From Krasilnikoviella flava (GTDB lineage Bacteria; Actinomycetota; Actinomycetes; Actinomycetales; Cellulomonadaceae), in NCBI RefSeq assembly GCF_900167525.1, contig NZ_FUZQ01000001.1, positions 62,001 through 126,000 of the forward strand: 64,000 nucleotides of DNA. The letters are read 5' to 3'. The notes beneath the pieces were generated by a model that was not told the DNA's origin, did not search any database, and saw nothing but the letters and a program-made list of their open reading frames with translations. Made by a program: the position numbers and the translations under genes. Shown in pieces: positions 26,222-37,100 of the stretch. The number at the start of each line of letters is the position of its first letter. The stretch's first letter is position 1.

Positions 26222-27937
26222 ATGGAAGCTGACGTCGTCGTCATCGGTGGGGGCCTGTCGGGGCTGGTCACGGCCACGGAGCTCACCGCCGCGGGCCGCC
26301 GGGTGGTGCTGCTCGACCAGGAGCCGGAGGCGTCGTTCGGCGGCCAGGCGTGGTGGTCGTTCGGGGGGCTGTTCCTCGTCGGCTCCCCGGAGCAGCGCGC
26401 GATGGGCGTGCACGACTCGCCCGAGCTGGCATGGTCCGACTGGCTGGGGTCGGCGCGTTTCGACGCCGGTGCCGAGCGCGGCGAGGGGCCCGACCGCCAT
26501 GGCTACGCGTGGGCCCGCCGCTTCGTGGAGTTCGCGGCGGGCGACCTCAGGTCGTGGCTGCGCGGCAAGGGCGTGCGCTGGTTCCCGCTCGTGCAGTGGG
26601 CCGAGCGCGGCGGGTACACGGTGGGGCACGACGACGCACGCACCGAGCACGGCAACTCCGTCCCCCGCTTCCACGTCACCTGGGGCACCGGCCCCGGCAT
26701 CGTCGCGCCGTTCGTGGCGGCCGCCCTGGCCGCCCGCGACGCCGGGCTGCTCGACCTGCGCTTCCGCCGTCGCGTCACGGGCCTCGTCACCACGGACGGC
26801 CGCGTCACCGGCGTGCGGGCGGACGTGCTGGCCGACCAGCCGCTCACCGGCCTGCCGTTCGGCGGCCGCGGTGCGCCGTCGAACCGGGACGTGGTGGGCG
26901 CCGAGGAGATCGCCGCGGGTGCCGTCGTCGTCGCGACCGGCGGCATCGGCGCGAACCACGACCTGGCCCGCGCGCACTGGGACGCCGAGGCCGGCACGCT
27001 GCCCGACCGGATGCTCTCCGGCGTCCCGGACTCCACCGACGGGCTCATGCTCGGCGTCGCCGCGGAGGCCGGCGGCGCGCTCGTGCACGAGGACCGGATG
27101 TGGCACTACCCCGAGGGCATCGCCAACCATTCGCCCGTGTGGACGAACCACGGCATCCGGATCCTGCCCGGGCCGTCGTCGCTGTGGCTCGACGCCGACG
27201 GCGGACGCCTGCCGGCCCCGCTGTTCCCGGGGTTCGACGCGCTCGGCGCGCTGCAGCACGTGACGCGGCGCGGCGACGACCACTCCTGGTTCGTGCTCAA
27301 CAAGGCGATCATGGAGTCCGAGTTCGCCCTGTCCGGGTCGGAGCAGAACCCCGACCTCACCGGCAAAGACGTCAAGCTGCTGGCCCAGCGGGTGCTGCCG
27401 CGCGCCGTCGGGCCGGTGGAACGGTTCGCGAACGAGTCGCCCGAGTTCCTCTGGGCCGACAACCCCACCGACCTCGCGGCGAAGATGAACGCTCTCGTGG
27501 ACGCCACCCCGGGGTCGAAGGGCCACGTCGACCCGGGGGCCCTCGCCGCCGTCGTCGCCGCCCGCGACGCGCAGGTCGCCTCCGGCCTCGGCAAGGACCC
27601 GCAGGTCGTCGCCACGCGCGCCGCCCGCGACTACCGCGTGGACAAGCTCATCCGCGTGGCGAAGCCCCGCCCGCTGACGACGCCGAAGGACGGCCCGCTG
27701 CTCGCCGTCCGCCTGTCCGTGCTGACCCGCAAGACCCTCGGCGGCCTGTGGTGCGACCCGTCCGGCCGGGTGCTGCGGGCCGACGGATCGGTGCTCGACG
27801 GGTTGTGGGCCGTGGGCGAGGCCGCCGGCTTCGGCGGCGGCGGCGTGCACGGCCATCGCGCGCTCGAGGGCACGTTCCTCGGCGGCTGCCTGCACACCGG
27901 CCGCACCACCGGTCGGGCGCTCGCCGCCGACGTCTGA
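26222..27937 (+). CDS. FAD-binding dehydrogenase (3-ketosteroid dehydrogenase/fumarate reductase-like)
   Basis: A 571-residue flavoprotein. The Rossmann dinucleotide motif is at the very N-terminus (VVIGGGLSGL), followed by LLDQEPEASFGGQAWWSFGG and a second FAD motif near the end (GLWAVGEAAGFGGGG...GHRALEGTFLGG). The arrangement matches the FAD-binding dehydrogenase group related to KstD and soluble fumarate reductases. No steroid or other pathway genes are nearby, so the substrate is unknown. ATG 26222 lies six bases after a CAGACT hexamer, a weak match to the leaderless pattern. It converges on the DUF559 gene. Confidence 0.85.
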   Translation: MEADVVVIGGGLSGLVTATELTAAGRRVVLLDQEPEASFGGQAWWSFGGLFLVGSPEQRAMGVHDSPELAWSDWLGSARFDAGAERGEGPDRHGYAWARRFVEFAAGDLRSWLRGKGVRWFPLVQWAERGGYTVGHDDARTEHGNSVPRFHVTWGTGPGIVAPFVAAALAARDAGLLDLRFRRRVTGLVTTDGRVTGVRADVLADQPLTGLPFGGRGAPSNRDVVGAEEIAAGAVVVATGGIGANHDLARAHWDAEAGTLPDRMLSGVPDSTDGLMLGVAAEAGGALVHEDRMWHYPEGIANHSPVWTNHGIRILPGPSSLWLDADGGRLPAPLFPGFDALGALQHVTRRGDDHSWFVLNKAIMESEFALSGSEQNPDLTGKDVKLLAQRVLPRAVGPVERFANESPEFLWADNPTDLAAKMNALVDATPGSKGHVDPGALAAVVAARDAQVASGLGKDPQVVATRAARDYRVDKLIRVAKPRPLTTPKDGPLLAVRLSVLTRKTLGGLWCDPSGRVLRADGSVLDGLWAVGEAAGFGGGGVHGHRALEGTFLGGCLHTGRTTGRALAADV

Positions 27938-27951
27938 CCCCCGGCCATACC

Positions 27952-28022
27952 GCGAGGTAGTGCCTCCGGTCGCGCGGTCGTACCCCGCGTGCCCTACCCG
28001 CGAACGGGAGGCACTACCTCGC
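27952..28022 (-). repeat. 71-bp palindromic element, copy A (3' side of the DUF559 gene)
   Basis: The tips are perfect 16-bp inverted repeats (GCGAGGTAGTGCCTCC at 27952-27967 and its complement at 28007-28022). Read on the minus strand, the whole 71 bp aligns without gaps to the element at 29058-29128 (54 identical positions by hand). The minus-strand tip contains the TAG stop of the DUF559 gene. It also lies between convergent genes, so it may serve as a terminator. Confidence 0.88.
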
Positions 28023-29003
28023 CACCTGGCGTCGGGCCGCTTCCGCGAGCGCGCGCCGGATCCGGGCGACCAGACGGTCCGGATCAGCGAGGTCCTCCCA
28101 CGTGACGTGCAGGAGCGTCCACCCCGCCTCCGTGAGCGCGTCGTGCCGACGCTTCTCCGCGAGAAGCCGCTCGCGAGGGTCGCCGTACTCGCCGCCCGAG
28201 TACTTCACGGTCCCGTCGAACTCGATGCCCACCGCCAGACCGGGCCAGCCCAGGTCGATCCACACGGTGCCGCGCCAGGTGTCAACGGCGACGGCGAGGT
28301 CCGGCGGCTCCAGGCCGGCCGCGTCGAGGAGCCACCGCAGCCTCGTCTCTCCCACCGACTCCGATCTCGCGTCGGCGAGCTCCACGATCCGCCGTGCCTG
28401 CCGCACCCCGGGCTTTCCAGCGGCCTCGGCCAGGACGGCCTCGGCCACACGTCGATCGGCACCCGCACGGAACGCGGAGTCGGCGACGACGAGCGCCCGC
28501 TCCCCCGGCAGCCAGCGGGCGCAGTCGACCATCGTGCGTTCGAGGGTGGACACCGGCAGCCCGGCAGGCACGACGGTCCGGTCCTTCGCGGGGAGGTCGA
28601 CGGGGTGCCGGTGGACCGGGCTGCCGCTGCCTCGCCGGACCTTCGGCTTCCACCCCTGGCTGACGTGGACCTCCTCGGCGAGCCGGTAGACCCAGAGCCC
28701 GTGCAGCAGCGCGGCCGTCTCGTGACTGAAGCAGTACGCGGTCCGCAACGTGGCTGCCGTCGCGGCGACCAGCGCGAGGACGCGCTGCTCCCGCTGCCGC
28801 GCGACACCGCCGTCCGACGACGCCGGGCCGGTGTACTGCCCGCGCCGGACGCGCACCAGCTCCCCGCGACTCGCGCGACGCTCGATCACGGAGCGCCAGG
28901 CCTCGTCGTAGCGCACGAGGGCCGGCAGCGGTCGTGGTCGGGGAACGGCGGTGTCGCCCGGCCTGCGCGCGTCACGCCGGGTCGGTGGGGCGTCGTCGGG
29001 CAT
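28014..29003 (-). CDS. DUF559 (Vsr-like) putative endonuclease with N-terminal AbiEi-like winged helix
   Basis: A 329-residue protein. The first 100 residues resemble the winged-helix part of AbiEi-type antitoxins (RYDEAWRSVIERRASRGEL...VRRGQYTGP). The C-terminal 110 residues are a DUF559 domain of the very-short-patch-repair nuclease superfamily: E in SVGETRLRWLL, Asp in WIDLGWP, Glu and Asp in VGIEFDG, then EKRRHDALTEAGW. The usual His after the FDG motif appears as Lys (GTVKY). No cognate toxin gene is adjacent. The gene is bracketed by homologous 71-bp repeats, one of which provides its stop codon. Function unknown. Confidence 0.75.
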   Translation of the reverse strand: MPDDAPPTRRDARRPGDTAVPRPRPLPALVRYDEAWRSVIERRASRGELVRVRRGQYTGPASSDGGVARQREQRVLALVAATAATLRTAYCFSHETAALLHGLWVYRLAEEVHVSQGWKPKVRRGSGSPVHRHPVDLPAKDRTVVPAGLPVSTLERTMVDCARWLPGERALVVADSAFRAGADRRVAEAVLAEAAGKPGVRQARRIVELADARSESVGETRLRWLLDAAGLEPPDLAVAVDTWRGTVWIDLGWPGLAVGIEFDGTVKYSGGEYGDPRERLLAEKRRHDALTEAGWTLLHVTWEDLADPDRLVARIRRALAEAARRQVAR

Positions 29004-29057
29004 GCCGACAGCGTGGCAGGACGACGGCGTCTCCGTGCGAGGCCTGTGGACGGCGCC

Positions 29058-29128
29058 GCGCGGTAGTGCCTCCCGCTTCCCGGTAGTGCTCGGCGGGCAC
29101 GACCGGACGACGAATGGCACTACCGCGC
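29058..29128 (+). repeat. 71-bp palindromic element, copy B (5' side of the DUF559 gene)
   Basis: Perfect inverted tips of 15 bp when extended two bases outward (29056-29070 with 29116-29130), plus an internal half-copy CGGTAGTGCT at 29081-29090. It has the same length as copy A and about three quarters identity, but opposite orientation, so the pair brackets the DUF559 gene as a long inverted repeat. It lies in the divergent region just upstream of the glgE promoter. Confidence 0.88.
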
Positions 29129-29147
29129 GGAACGCGCGGCGGCTGGC

Positions 29148-29160
29148 TAGCGTGGAGGCC
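29148..29160 (+). promoter_or_regulatory. Probable leaderless promoter -10 of glgE
   Basis: TAGCGT at 29148-29153 is followed by seven bases and GTG 29161. The GGAGG in between is too close to the GTG to work as a normal ribosome binding site. The same hexamer precedes moeA. Confidence 0.45.
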
Positions 29161-31215
29161 GTGACGTCTCCGCAGCCCACGCCGCACGCGCCGATCGGAC
29201 GGATCCCCGTCCTGGAGCTCTCCCCCGTCGTCGAGGGCGGGCGCTGGCCCGCGAAGGCGACCGTCGGCGAGGTGGTGCCGGTCGAGGCCACGGTGTTCCG
29301 GGAGGGGCACGACGCCGTCGCGGCCACCGCCGTGCTGCTCGCACAGGACGGGTCGGTGCACTCCACCGCGCCGATGGTCGACGTCGCACCCGGCCTGGAC
29401 CGCTTCCGGGGCTTCCTGCAGCCGGACGCGGAGGGCGACTGGTCGTTCCGCGTCGAGGCGTGGTCGGACCCGTACGGCACGTGGGCGCACGACGCGGTGA
29501 TCAAGTTCGACGCCGGGCAGGACGTCGACCTGGTCCTGGCGGAGGGCCGGATGCTGTTCGAGCGCGTCGTGGCACCGGAGCTGCAGGCGACACGGTCCGC
29601 CGAGGACGCCGCCACGCTCGCGGCCGCGGCCCACGAGCTGGCCGACGCCACGCGCCCGCCCGAGGCACGCCTCGCGATGGCGATGACGGCGGCGGTCAAG
29701 GACGCCCTCCGGCGCGCCCCGCTGCGCGACCTCGTCACCGCGAGCGCCGCTTACCCGCTGCGCGTGAGCCGCCCGCTCGCCCTGGCCGCGAGCTGGTACG
29801 AGATGTTCCCGCGCTCCGAGGGCGCGACCCGACGCAAGGACGGCCGCTGGCGCTCGGGCACGTTCCGGACGGCGGCGAAGCGGCTGCCCGCGATCGCCGG
29901 GATGGGGTTCGACGTCGTCTACCTCACCCCGGTGCACCCGATCGGCACGACGTTCCGAAAGGGCCGGAACAACACGCTGGACCCGCAGCCGGGCGACCCG
30001 GGCAGCCCGTACGCGATCGGCTCTCCCGACGGGGGTCACGACGCGATCCACCCGGAGCTGGGCACCGAGAAGGACTTCCGGGCCTTCACCGCCTCCGCCC
30101 GCAAGGAGGGGCTCGAGGTCGCCCTCGACCTGGCGCTGCAGTGCTCCCCCGACCACCCGTGGGTGACGGAGCACCCGGAGTGGTTCACGGTCCGCGCGGA
30201 CGGCACCATCGCGTACGCCGAGAACCCACCCAAGAAGTACCAGGACATCTACCCGCTGAACTTCGACCGCGACCCTGCCGGCCTGTCCGCGGAGATCCTG
30301 CGGATCGTGCGGCTGTGGATCGACCGCGGCGTCACGGCGTTCCGCGTCGACAACCCGCACACCAAGCCGCTGGACTTCTGGGAGTGGCTGCTCAGGCAGG
30401 TGCACGCGGAGCGCCCGGACGTGATCTTCCTGTCCGAGGCGTTCACGCGCCCCGCGATGATGCAGACCCTGGCGCGGATCGGGTTCCACCAGTCGTACAC
30501 GTACTTCACCTGGCGCACCACGAAGGACGAGGTCGAGGAGTACCTGCAGGAGGTCTCCGGCCCGCAGGGGTCGGTGCTGCGCCCGAGCTTCTGGCCCACG
30601 ACGCACGACATCCTGCCCCCGTACCTGCAGCACGGCGGCGTCGCGGGCTTCGCCGTCCGCGCCGTCCTGGCCGCGACGGGCAGCCCCACGTGGGGCGTCT
30701 ACGCGGGCTACGAGCTGGTGGAGAACGTGCCGCGCCCGGGCGTCGAGGAGCAGATCGACAACGAGAAGTACGAGCTCAAGCCGCGCGACTGGTCGCAGGC
30801 CGAGGTCATCGGCATCTCGACGCTGCTGCGCCGCCTCAACGAGATCCGGCGCGCGCACCCGGCGCTGCAGCAGCTGCGCGACCTGACCGTGCATCCGACG
30901 ACGAACGACCAGGTCGTCGCGTTCTCGCGGCGGGTCCGTGCCGAGCACCTGCCGGGCGCCGGCCGGCCGGGTGCCACGCAGGACGACGTCGTGCTCGTCG
31001 TGCTCAACCTGGACCCGTGGGCCGCCCAGGAGTCGACCGTCCTCCTCGACCTCGAGGCGCTGGGCCTGACGCGGCCGGACGGCGTGGAGGACCAGCCGTT
31101 CTTCGTCGCGCACGACGAGCTGTCCGGCGCGACCTACCCGTGGGGCGGCCACCCGTACGTCCGCCTCGACCCGCGCGAGCAGGTGGCGCACGTCCTGAAG
31201 ATCGGGCTGGCATGA
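29161..31215 (+). CDS. glgE: Alpha-1,4-glucan:maltose-1-phosphate maltosyltransferase GlgE
   Basis: Extends linear alpha-glucan with maltosyl units from maltose-1-phosphate, made by the maltokinase encoded two genes downstream. A beta-sandwich N-terminal domain (about 10-120) and a helical bundle precede a GH13_3 barrel. The nucleophile Asp is in FRVDNPHTKP, the acid/base Glu in FLSEAFTRP and the third Asp in THDILPPYL. The 684 residues are close to the characterised mycobacterial enzyme. The GTG start is leaderless-like. It begins the glgE-treS-mak operon. Confidence 0.95.
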   Translation: MTSPQPTPHAPIGRIPVLELSPVVEGGRWPAKATVGEVVPVEATVFREGHDAVAATAVLLAQDGSVHSTAPMVDVAPGLDRFRGFLQPDAEGDWSFRVEAWSDPYGTWAHDAVIKFDAGQDVDLVLAEGRMLFERVVAPELQATRSAEDAATLAAAAHELADATRPPEARLAMAMTAAVKDALRRAPLRDLVTASAAYPLRVSRPLALAASWYEMFPRSEGATRRKDGRWRSGTFRTAAKRLPAIAGMGFDVVYLTPVHPIGTTFRKGRNNTLDPQPGDPGSPYAIGSPDGGHDAIHPELGTEKDFRAFTASARKEGLEVALDLALQCSPDHPWVTEHPEWFTVRADGTIAYAENPPKKYQDIYPLNFDRDPAGLSAEILRIVRLWIDRGVTAFRVDNPHTKPLDFWEWLLRQVHAERPDVIFLSEAFTRPAMMQTLARIGFHQSYTYFTWRTTKDEVEEYLQEVSGPQGSVLRPSFWPTTHDILPPYLQHGGVAGFAVRAVLAATGSPTWGVYAGYELVENVPRPGVEEQIDNEKYELKPRDWSQAEVIGISTLLRRLNEIRRAHPALQQLRDLTVHPTTNDQVVAFSRRVRAEHLPGAGRPGATQDDVVLVVLNLDPWAAQESTVLLDLEALGLTRPDGVEDQPFFVAHDELSGATYPWGGHPYVRLDPREQVAHVLKIGLA

Positions 31216-31239
31216 CGGGGCCGGCATGAGGGGGCCCCG

Positions 31240-33014
<1,775 letters not shown>

Positions 33015-33018
<4 letters not shown>

Positions 33019-34421
33019 GCGCCGTGCGGCCGGCCGTGGGCGCCCCCGACCCGAGCGTCGGCGACCTGCTCGCGGCCTGGCTGCCGGGCCGGCGCTGGTT
33101 CCCCGCGGGCGGCGCGAGCGCCGCCGGGGTGCGGGTCGAGCCGTGGCTCGCGGTGACCTTCGACGACGACGCCTCGGGCGGCGGGGACGACGGCGACGGG
33201 GCCGACGTCGTCGTCCTCCTGGTCCGCCTGCGCGGCGCGGGCGTGCCGGGCGGCGAGGTGGTGGCGCAGGTGCCGCTGGTGCTCACCGACCCGGCCGCGC
33301 GCGGCCCGGGCTTCATCACCGAGCTGCGCACCGCCGCGGGCGACGTCGCGGTGCACGACGGCGGCGCCCACCCCGCCTGCTGGCTCACGCTGCTGCGCGC
33401 GGCCGGCGTGGGCGACGGCGTGGACGGCCGCGCCCTCACCGCAGCCGGGCACGTGGTGGCCGGCGAGCAGTCGAACACGAGCGTGGTGCTCCCGGGCGCG
33501 CCCTCCCCCGACGGCACGGGCGGGATGCTCAAGATCCTGCGCACCGTGACCCCGGGTCCGCACCCGGACGTGGTGGTCCCTCGTGCCCTGACCCGCGCCG
33601 GCTGGGACGGCGTACCACGGTTCCTCGGCGCCGTGCAGGTGACCACCGACCCCGGCACGACCACCGCTCTCGCCGTGCTCAGCGAGCTGGTGCCGCACGC
33701 CCGCGACGGCTTCGAGCTGGCCTGCGAGCACGCCGGTCGCGGCGAGTCGTTCGCGCACCTCGCGGCGGACCTCGGCCGCGTCGTGGCCGAGCTGCACACG
33801 GTGCTGGTCCAGGCGATGCCGCCGGGCCCCCTGCTCGACCCGGCGACGTTCGTCGCGGGGCTGCGGGACCGGGCGGTGCTCGCCGTCGCCGAGGCGCCCG
33901 GCCTGGCCGCGCGCGCCCCCGCGATCGACGCCCTCCTCGACGACCTGCAGGGCCGCCTGCCGCGGCTGCGCCTCCAGACCGTCCACGGCGACCTGCACCT
34001 GGGCCAGGCGCTGCACGGGGAGACCGGGTGGAAGCTGCTCGACTTCGAGGGCGAGCCGCAGCGGCCCGCCGAGGAGCGCGCCGCACCCGACCTCCCGCTG
34101 CGCGACGTCGCGGGCATGATCCGCTCGTTCGCGTACGCCGCGGCCGTCGGTGGGGCTCCCGACCCGTCATGGGAGGCGGAGGCGGTGCACGCCTTCCTCG
34201 GCCGCTACCGCCAGTCAGCCGCCCCTGCGGCTCTGCAGAGCCCGGGCACCCGCCGCGCCCCCGAGCTCGACCCGCCGACCGCCGACGCCGCCCTCGCCGC
34301 CCTCGTCCTCGACAAGGCCCTCTACGAGGTGGTCTACGAGACCCGGCAGCGGCCCACGTGGGTGCACATCCCGTTGTCCGCCGTGGACCGGGTGCTGGAG
34401 AGCGCCCGCCGCACCCGCTGA
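33015..34421 (+). CDS. mak: Maltokinase (Mak/Pep2)
   Basis: Phosphorylates maltose with ATP to maltose-1-phosphate for GlgE. It has 468 residues. The N-terminal cap holds PGRRWFPAGG. The eukaryotic-kinase-like core has VHGDLHLGQ (catalytic Asp) and LLDFEGEP (metal-binding Asp), and the helical end has DKALYEVVYETRQRP and WVHIPLSAV, all typical of the family. The GTG start is coupled to treS. The C-terminal half is interrupted by a Pro/Ala-rich stretch near residue 400. It is the last gene before the convergent sugar island. Confidence 0.93.
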
Positions 34422-34428
34422 GCGGGCA

Positions 34429-34445
34429 CGGCGGGCGTCCCGCCG
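34429..34445. terminator. Small hairpin between convergent mak and beta-mannosidase genes
   Basis: CGGCGGG-CGT-CCCGCCG forms a 7-bp stem. An outer TGAGCG/CGCTCA pair (34419-34424 and 34468-34473) includes both genes' stop codons. It is short but well placed for both strands. Confidence 0.5.
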
Positions 34446-34470
34446 AGGCGCGACCCGGGCGGAGGCGCGC

Positions 34471-37026
34471 TCAGCGCAGGTCGTTGGCGCAGCGCACGGC
34501 GGCGGCGAAGGCCGCCGGGTCGCCGCCCGCGGGCGACGTGATCCGCAGCGTCGTGCTCTGCCCGGCCCGCAGCGTGACCAGGCCGGCGTCGACGCGCGCC
34601 GCCGGGTCCACGACGTCGGCATGGCAGAAGACGTCGCGCGCCAGCGAGGTGGCGGTGACCCGCAGCTCGCAGCCGCCGTCCACGGGCGACGTCTCGATCC
34701 TCAGCGGGCGCGGGTCGAGGCGCTGGTCCACCACCTCGGCGCCGTGCCGCAGGGCGTCGGCGACCCCGGTGCCGGGGGCGTCCGCCGTGGCCACGAGCAC
34801 CTCGGCGCCGGGCTCCGCGAACGTCGCGACGTCCGCGGGCACCACGACGGTGGCGGCGCCGCGGGCCGGCGCGTCCACCTCCAGGGTCGCCTTCGCGACC
34901 ACCGCCCCGTCGAGCGCCTCGCGGGTGACGGTCCACGTCCCGGCGAGGCGCTCGCCGGTGTCGTTGACCACCACGAGCGCGAGGGTGTCGGGCTCCGCCG
35001 CCAGCCCCTCCCACGCCGCCGCCCGCGCCTGCTCGGACACGCGGGGCTGGAAGGTGGCCAGCCGCGGCGCGTACGCCGCGCGCAGGGCGTGCCAGAGCGG
35101 CTTGCGGTGCTCGTCGTGGTCGACCGCCGCCCACGACACCACGGGCCAGTTGTCGTTCAGCTGCCACATGATGGAGCCCGTGTTGTGCGGGGTGAGGGAC
35201 CGGACGTGCTCGATGCCGAACCGCACGGCGTGCGCCTGGTTGAGCTGCGTCGTCCAGTGCCAGTCCTCGATCGTGGCCGGGTCGGGCAGGTGCCCCTTCC
35301 AGCCGCGCTCGAGCTTCGCGTTGCCCAGGTGCGCCTTCTGGTGCACGAGCATCTGGTGCCCGAACGGGTCGAGCGGCTCGTCGTGGACCACGCGCATGAG
35401 CGTCGACCAGGCGGGCGGACCCTGGAAGCCGAACTCCGACAGGAACCGCGGCGCGTAGCGGGCGTAGACGGAGTAGTCCTCCCGGTTCCACACGTCCCAG
35501 ATGTGCATGGTGCCGTAGCGCTCGTCGTTCGGGTGCCGGTAGTCGCCGTACGAGTAGGGGCTCGCCGGCGAGTACGGGCGCGTCGGGTCCAGCTCGGCGA
35601 GCACGCCGGGCAGCAGCTCGCGGTAGTACAGGTCGCCCCACGGCCGCCCGCCCAGCCGGCCGGCCCAGCCCCAGTCGACCGAGCCCCACGTGTTCTCGTT
35701 GTTGCCGTTCCAGATCACCAGCGACGGGTGCGGGCTGAGCCGGGTGACGTTCTCCCGTGCCTCTGCCTCCACCTCGGAACGCATGGGCTCGTCCTCGTTG
35801 TACGCGGCGCACGCGAACGGGAAGTCCTGCCACAGCAACAGGCCCTGCTCGTCGGCCAGGTCGTACAGGTCGTCGGACTCGTAGATGCCGCCTCCCCATA
35901 CCCGCAGCAGGTTGGCGTTCGCCTCCAGCGCGTCGTCCACGCGGCGCGCGTACCGGTCCCGGTCGATCAGCGTGAGGAACGCGTGGTCAGGGATCCAGTT
36001 CGCCCCGCGCACGAGGACGGTCTCGCCGTTCACCTTCAGCAGGAACGGCGCGCCCGCCTCGTCCGCGGCGGTGTCCAGCTCCACCGTGCGGAACCCGACC
36101 CGCCCGGTCCAGCGGGCGGCGTCGGCGCCGTGCGCCGCGGTCACCTCGACGCCGTACAGGGGCTGGTCCCCGTGGCCGACCGGCCACCACCGGCGCACGC
36201 CCGGCACGCGGACGGTCACGACGCCCTCGACCTGCCCGGCGGGCACCGTGCCCGTGGCGTCGAGCCGTTCGCCGTCCGGGCCGGTCAGGCGCACGCGCAG
36301 CGGCACGTCGCCGTCCGCCGCGACGCCGTCGCGCTCGATCTCGACGTGCGCGGTGAGGACGCCGTCGTGCGCTCCCTCCGCCCCCGGCACGACGTCGACG
36401 AGCGGGCGCACCGTGGCGACGCGCACCCCCGACCAGGAGTCGAGGCCGAGAGGCTTCCAGATGCCGGCGCCGGCGACGTCGATGCCCCAGTCCCAGCCGA
36501 AGGAGCACGCCATCTTGCGCAGCTGGTTGTACTCGTGGTGGTTGGTCGAGGGCAGCTCGCCGTCCCGCTCGGCGCGGGCCAGGGCCTCGGGCACCGGGGC
36601 GGCGAACGTGACGACGAGGGAGTTGCTGCCCTCGCGCAGCGCGTCGCGGGCGTCCCACCGGTAGGACCGGTGCATGTTCTGGGTGCGCCCCAGCTCGACG
36701 TCGTTGAGCTGCACGGTCGCGACGGTGTCGAGGCCGAGGGCCACGAGGTCGTGCCGCGCGGCGTCGCCGGCCTGCCAGTCGAACGTCGTCGCGTACCGCC
36801 ACGACGTGTCGCCGATCCACTGCTGCGCCGCCTCGTTGTCGCCGTCGAACGGCTCGTCGATCAGGCCCGCACGGTGCAGGTCGAGGTGCGCCTCGCCAGG
36901 CACGACGGCCGGGATCCCCGCCGCGAGCGCCGGCGCCACGGCGTCCGGCGCGTCGGACGCCGGCTCCGCGGCGGTCAGGCTCCACCCCTGGTGCAGGGCG
37001 CGGAAGGTCGAGGGGAGGTACGTCAT
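34471..37026 (-). CDS. Beta-mannosidase (GH2)
   Basis: Removes beta-1,4-linked mannose from the non-reducing end of manno-oligosaccharides, apparently in the cytoplasm since no signal peptide is present. It has 851 residues. The N-terminal sugar-binding domain has SFGWDWGIDVAGAGIW, typical of mannosidases in GH2. The catalytic barrel shows the acid/base Glu in WNGNNEN and the nucleophile Glu in FLSEFGFQ. ATG 37026 follows AAGGA. It is the last gene of the seven-gene minus-strand operon, 74 bases after the GH42 gene. Confidence 0.93.
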   Translation of the reverse strand: MTYLPSTFRALHQGWSLTAAEPASDAPDAVAPALAAGIPAVVPGEAHLDLHRAGLIDEPFDGDNEAAQQWIGDTSWRYATTFDWQAGDAARHDLVALGLDTVATVQLNDVELGRTQNMHRSYRWDARDALREGSNSLVVTFAAPVPEALARAERDGELPSTNHHEYNQLRKMACSFGWDWGIDVAGAGIWKPLGLDSWSGVRVATVRPLVDVVPGAEGAHDGVLTAHVEIERDGVAADGDVPLRVRLTGPDGERLDATGTVPAGQVEGVVTVRVPGVRRWWPVGHGDQPLYGVEVTAAHGADAARWTGRVGFRTVELDTAADEAGAPFLLKVNGETVLVRGANWIPDHAFLTLIDRDRYARRVDDALEANANLLRVWGGGIYESDDLYDLADEQGLLLWQDFPFACAAYNEDEPMRSEVEAEARENVTRLSPHPSLVIWNGNNENTWGSVDWGWAGRLGGRPWGDLYYRELLPGVLAELDPTRPYSPASPYSYGDYRHPNDERYGTMHIWDVWNREDYSVYARYAPRFLSEFGFQGPPAWSTLMRVVHDEPLDPFGHQMLVHQKAHLGNAKLERGWKGHLPDPATIEDWHWTTQLNQAHAVRFGIEHVRSLTPHNTGSIMWQLNDNWPVVSWAAVDHDEHRKPLWHALRAAYAPRLATFQPRVSEQARAAAWEGLAAEPDTLALVVVNDTGERLAGTWTVTREALDGAVVAKATLEVDAPARGAATVVVPADVATFAEPGAEVLVATADAPGTGVADALRHGAEVVDQRLDPRPLRIETSPVDGGCELRVTATSLARDVFCHADVVDPAARVDAGLVTLRAGQSTTLRITSPAGGDPAAFAAAVRCANDLR

Positions 37027-37100
37027 GGAGGAGTCCTTCGTGGTTCGCAGGGAGTTCGCGGGGTGCTGCCGGTGCTGGTCCGGCCAGGGTCGCAGGTGGC

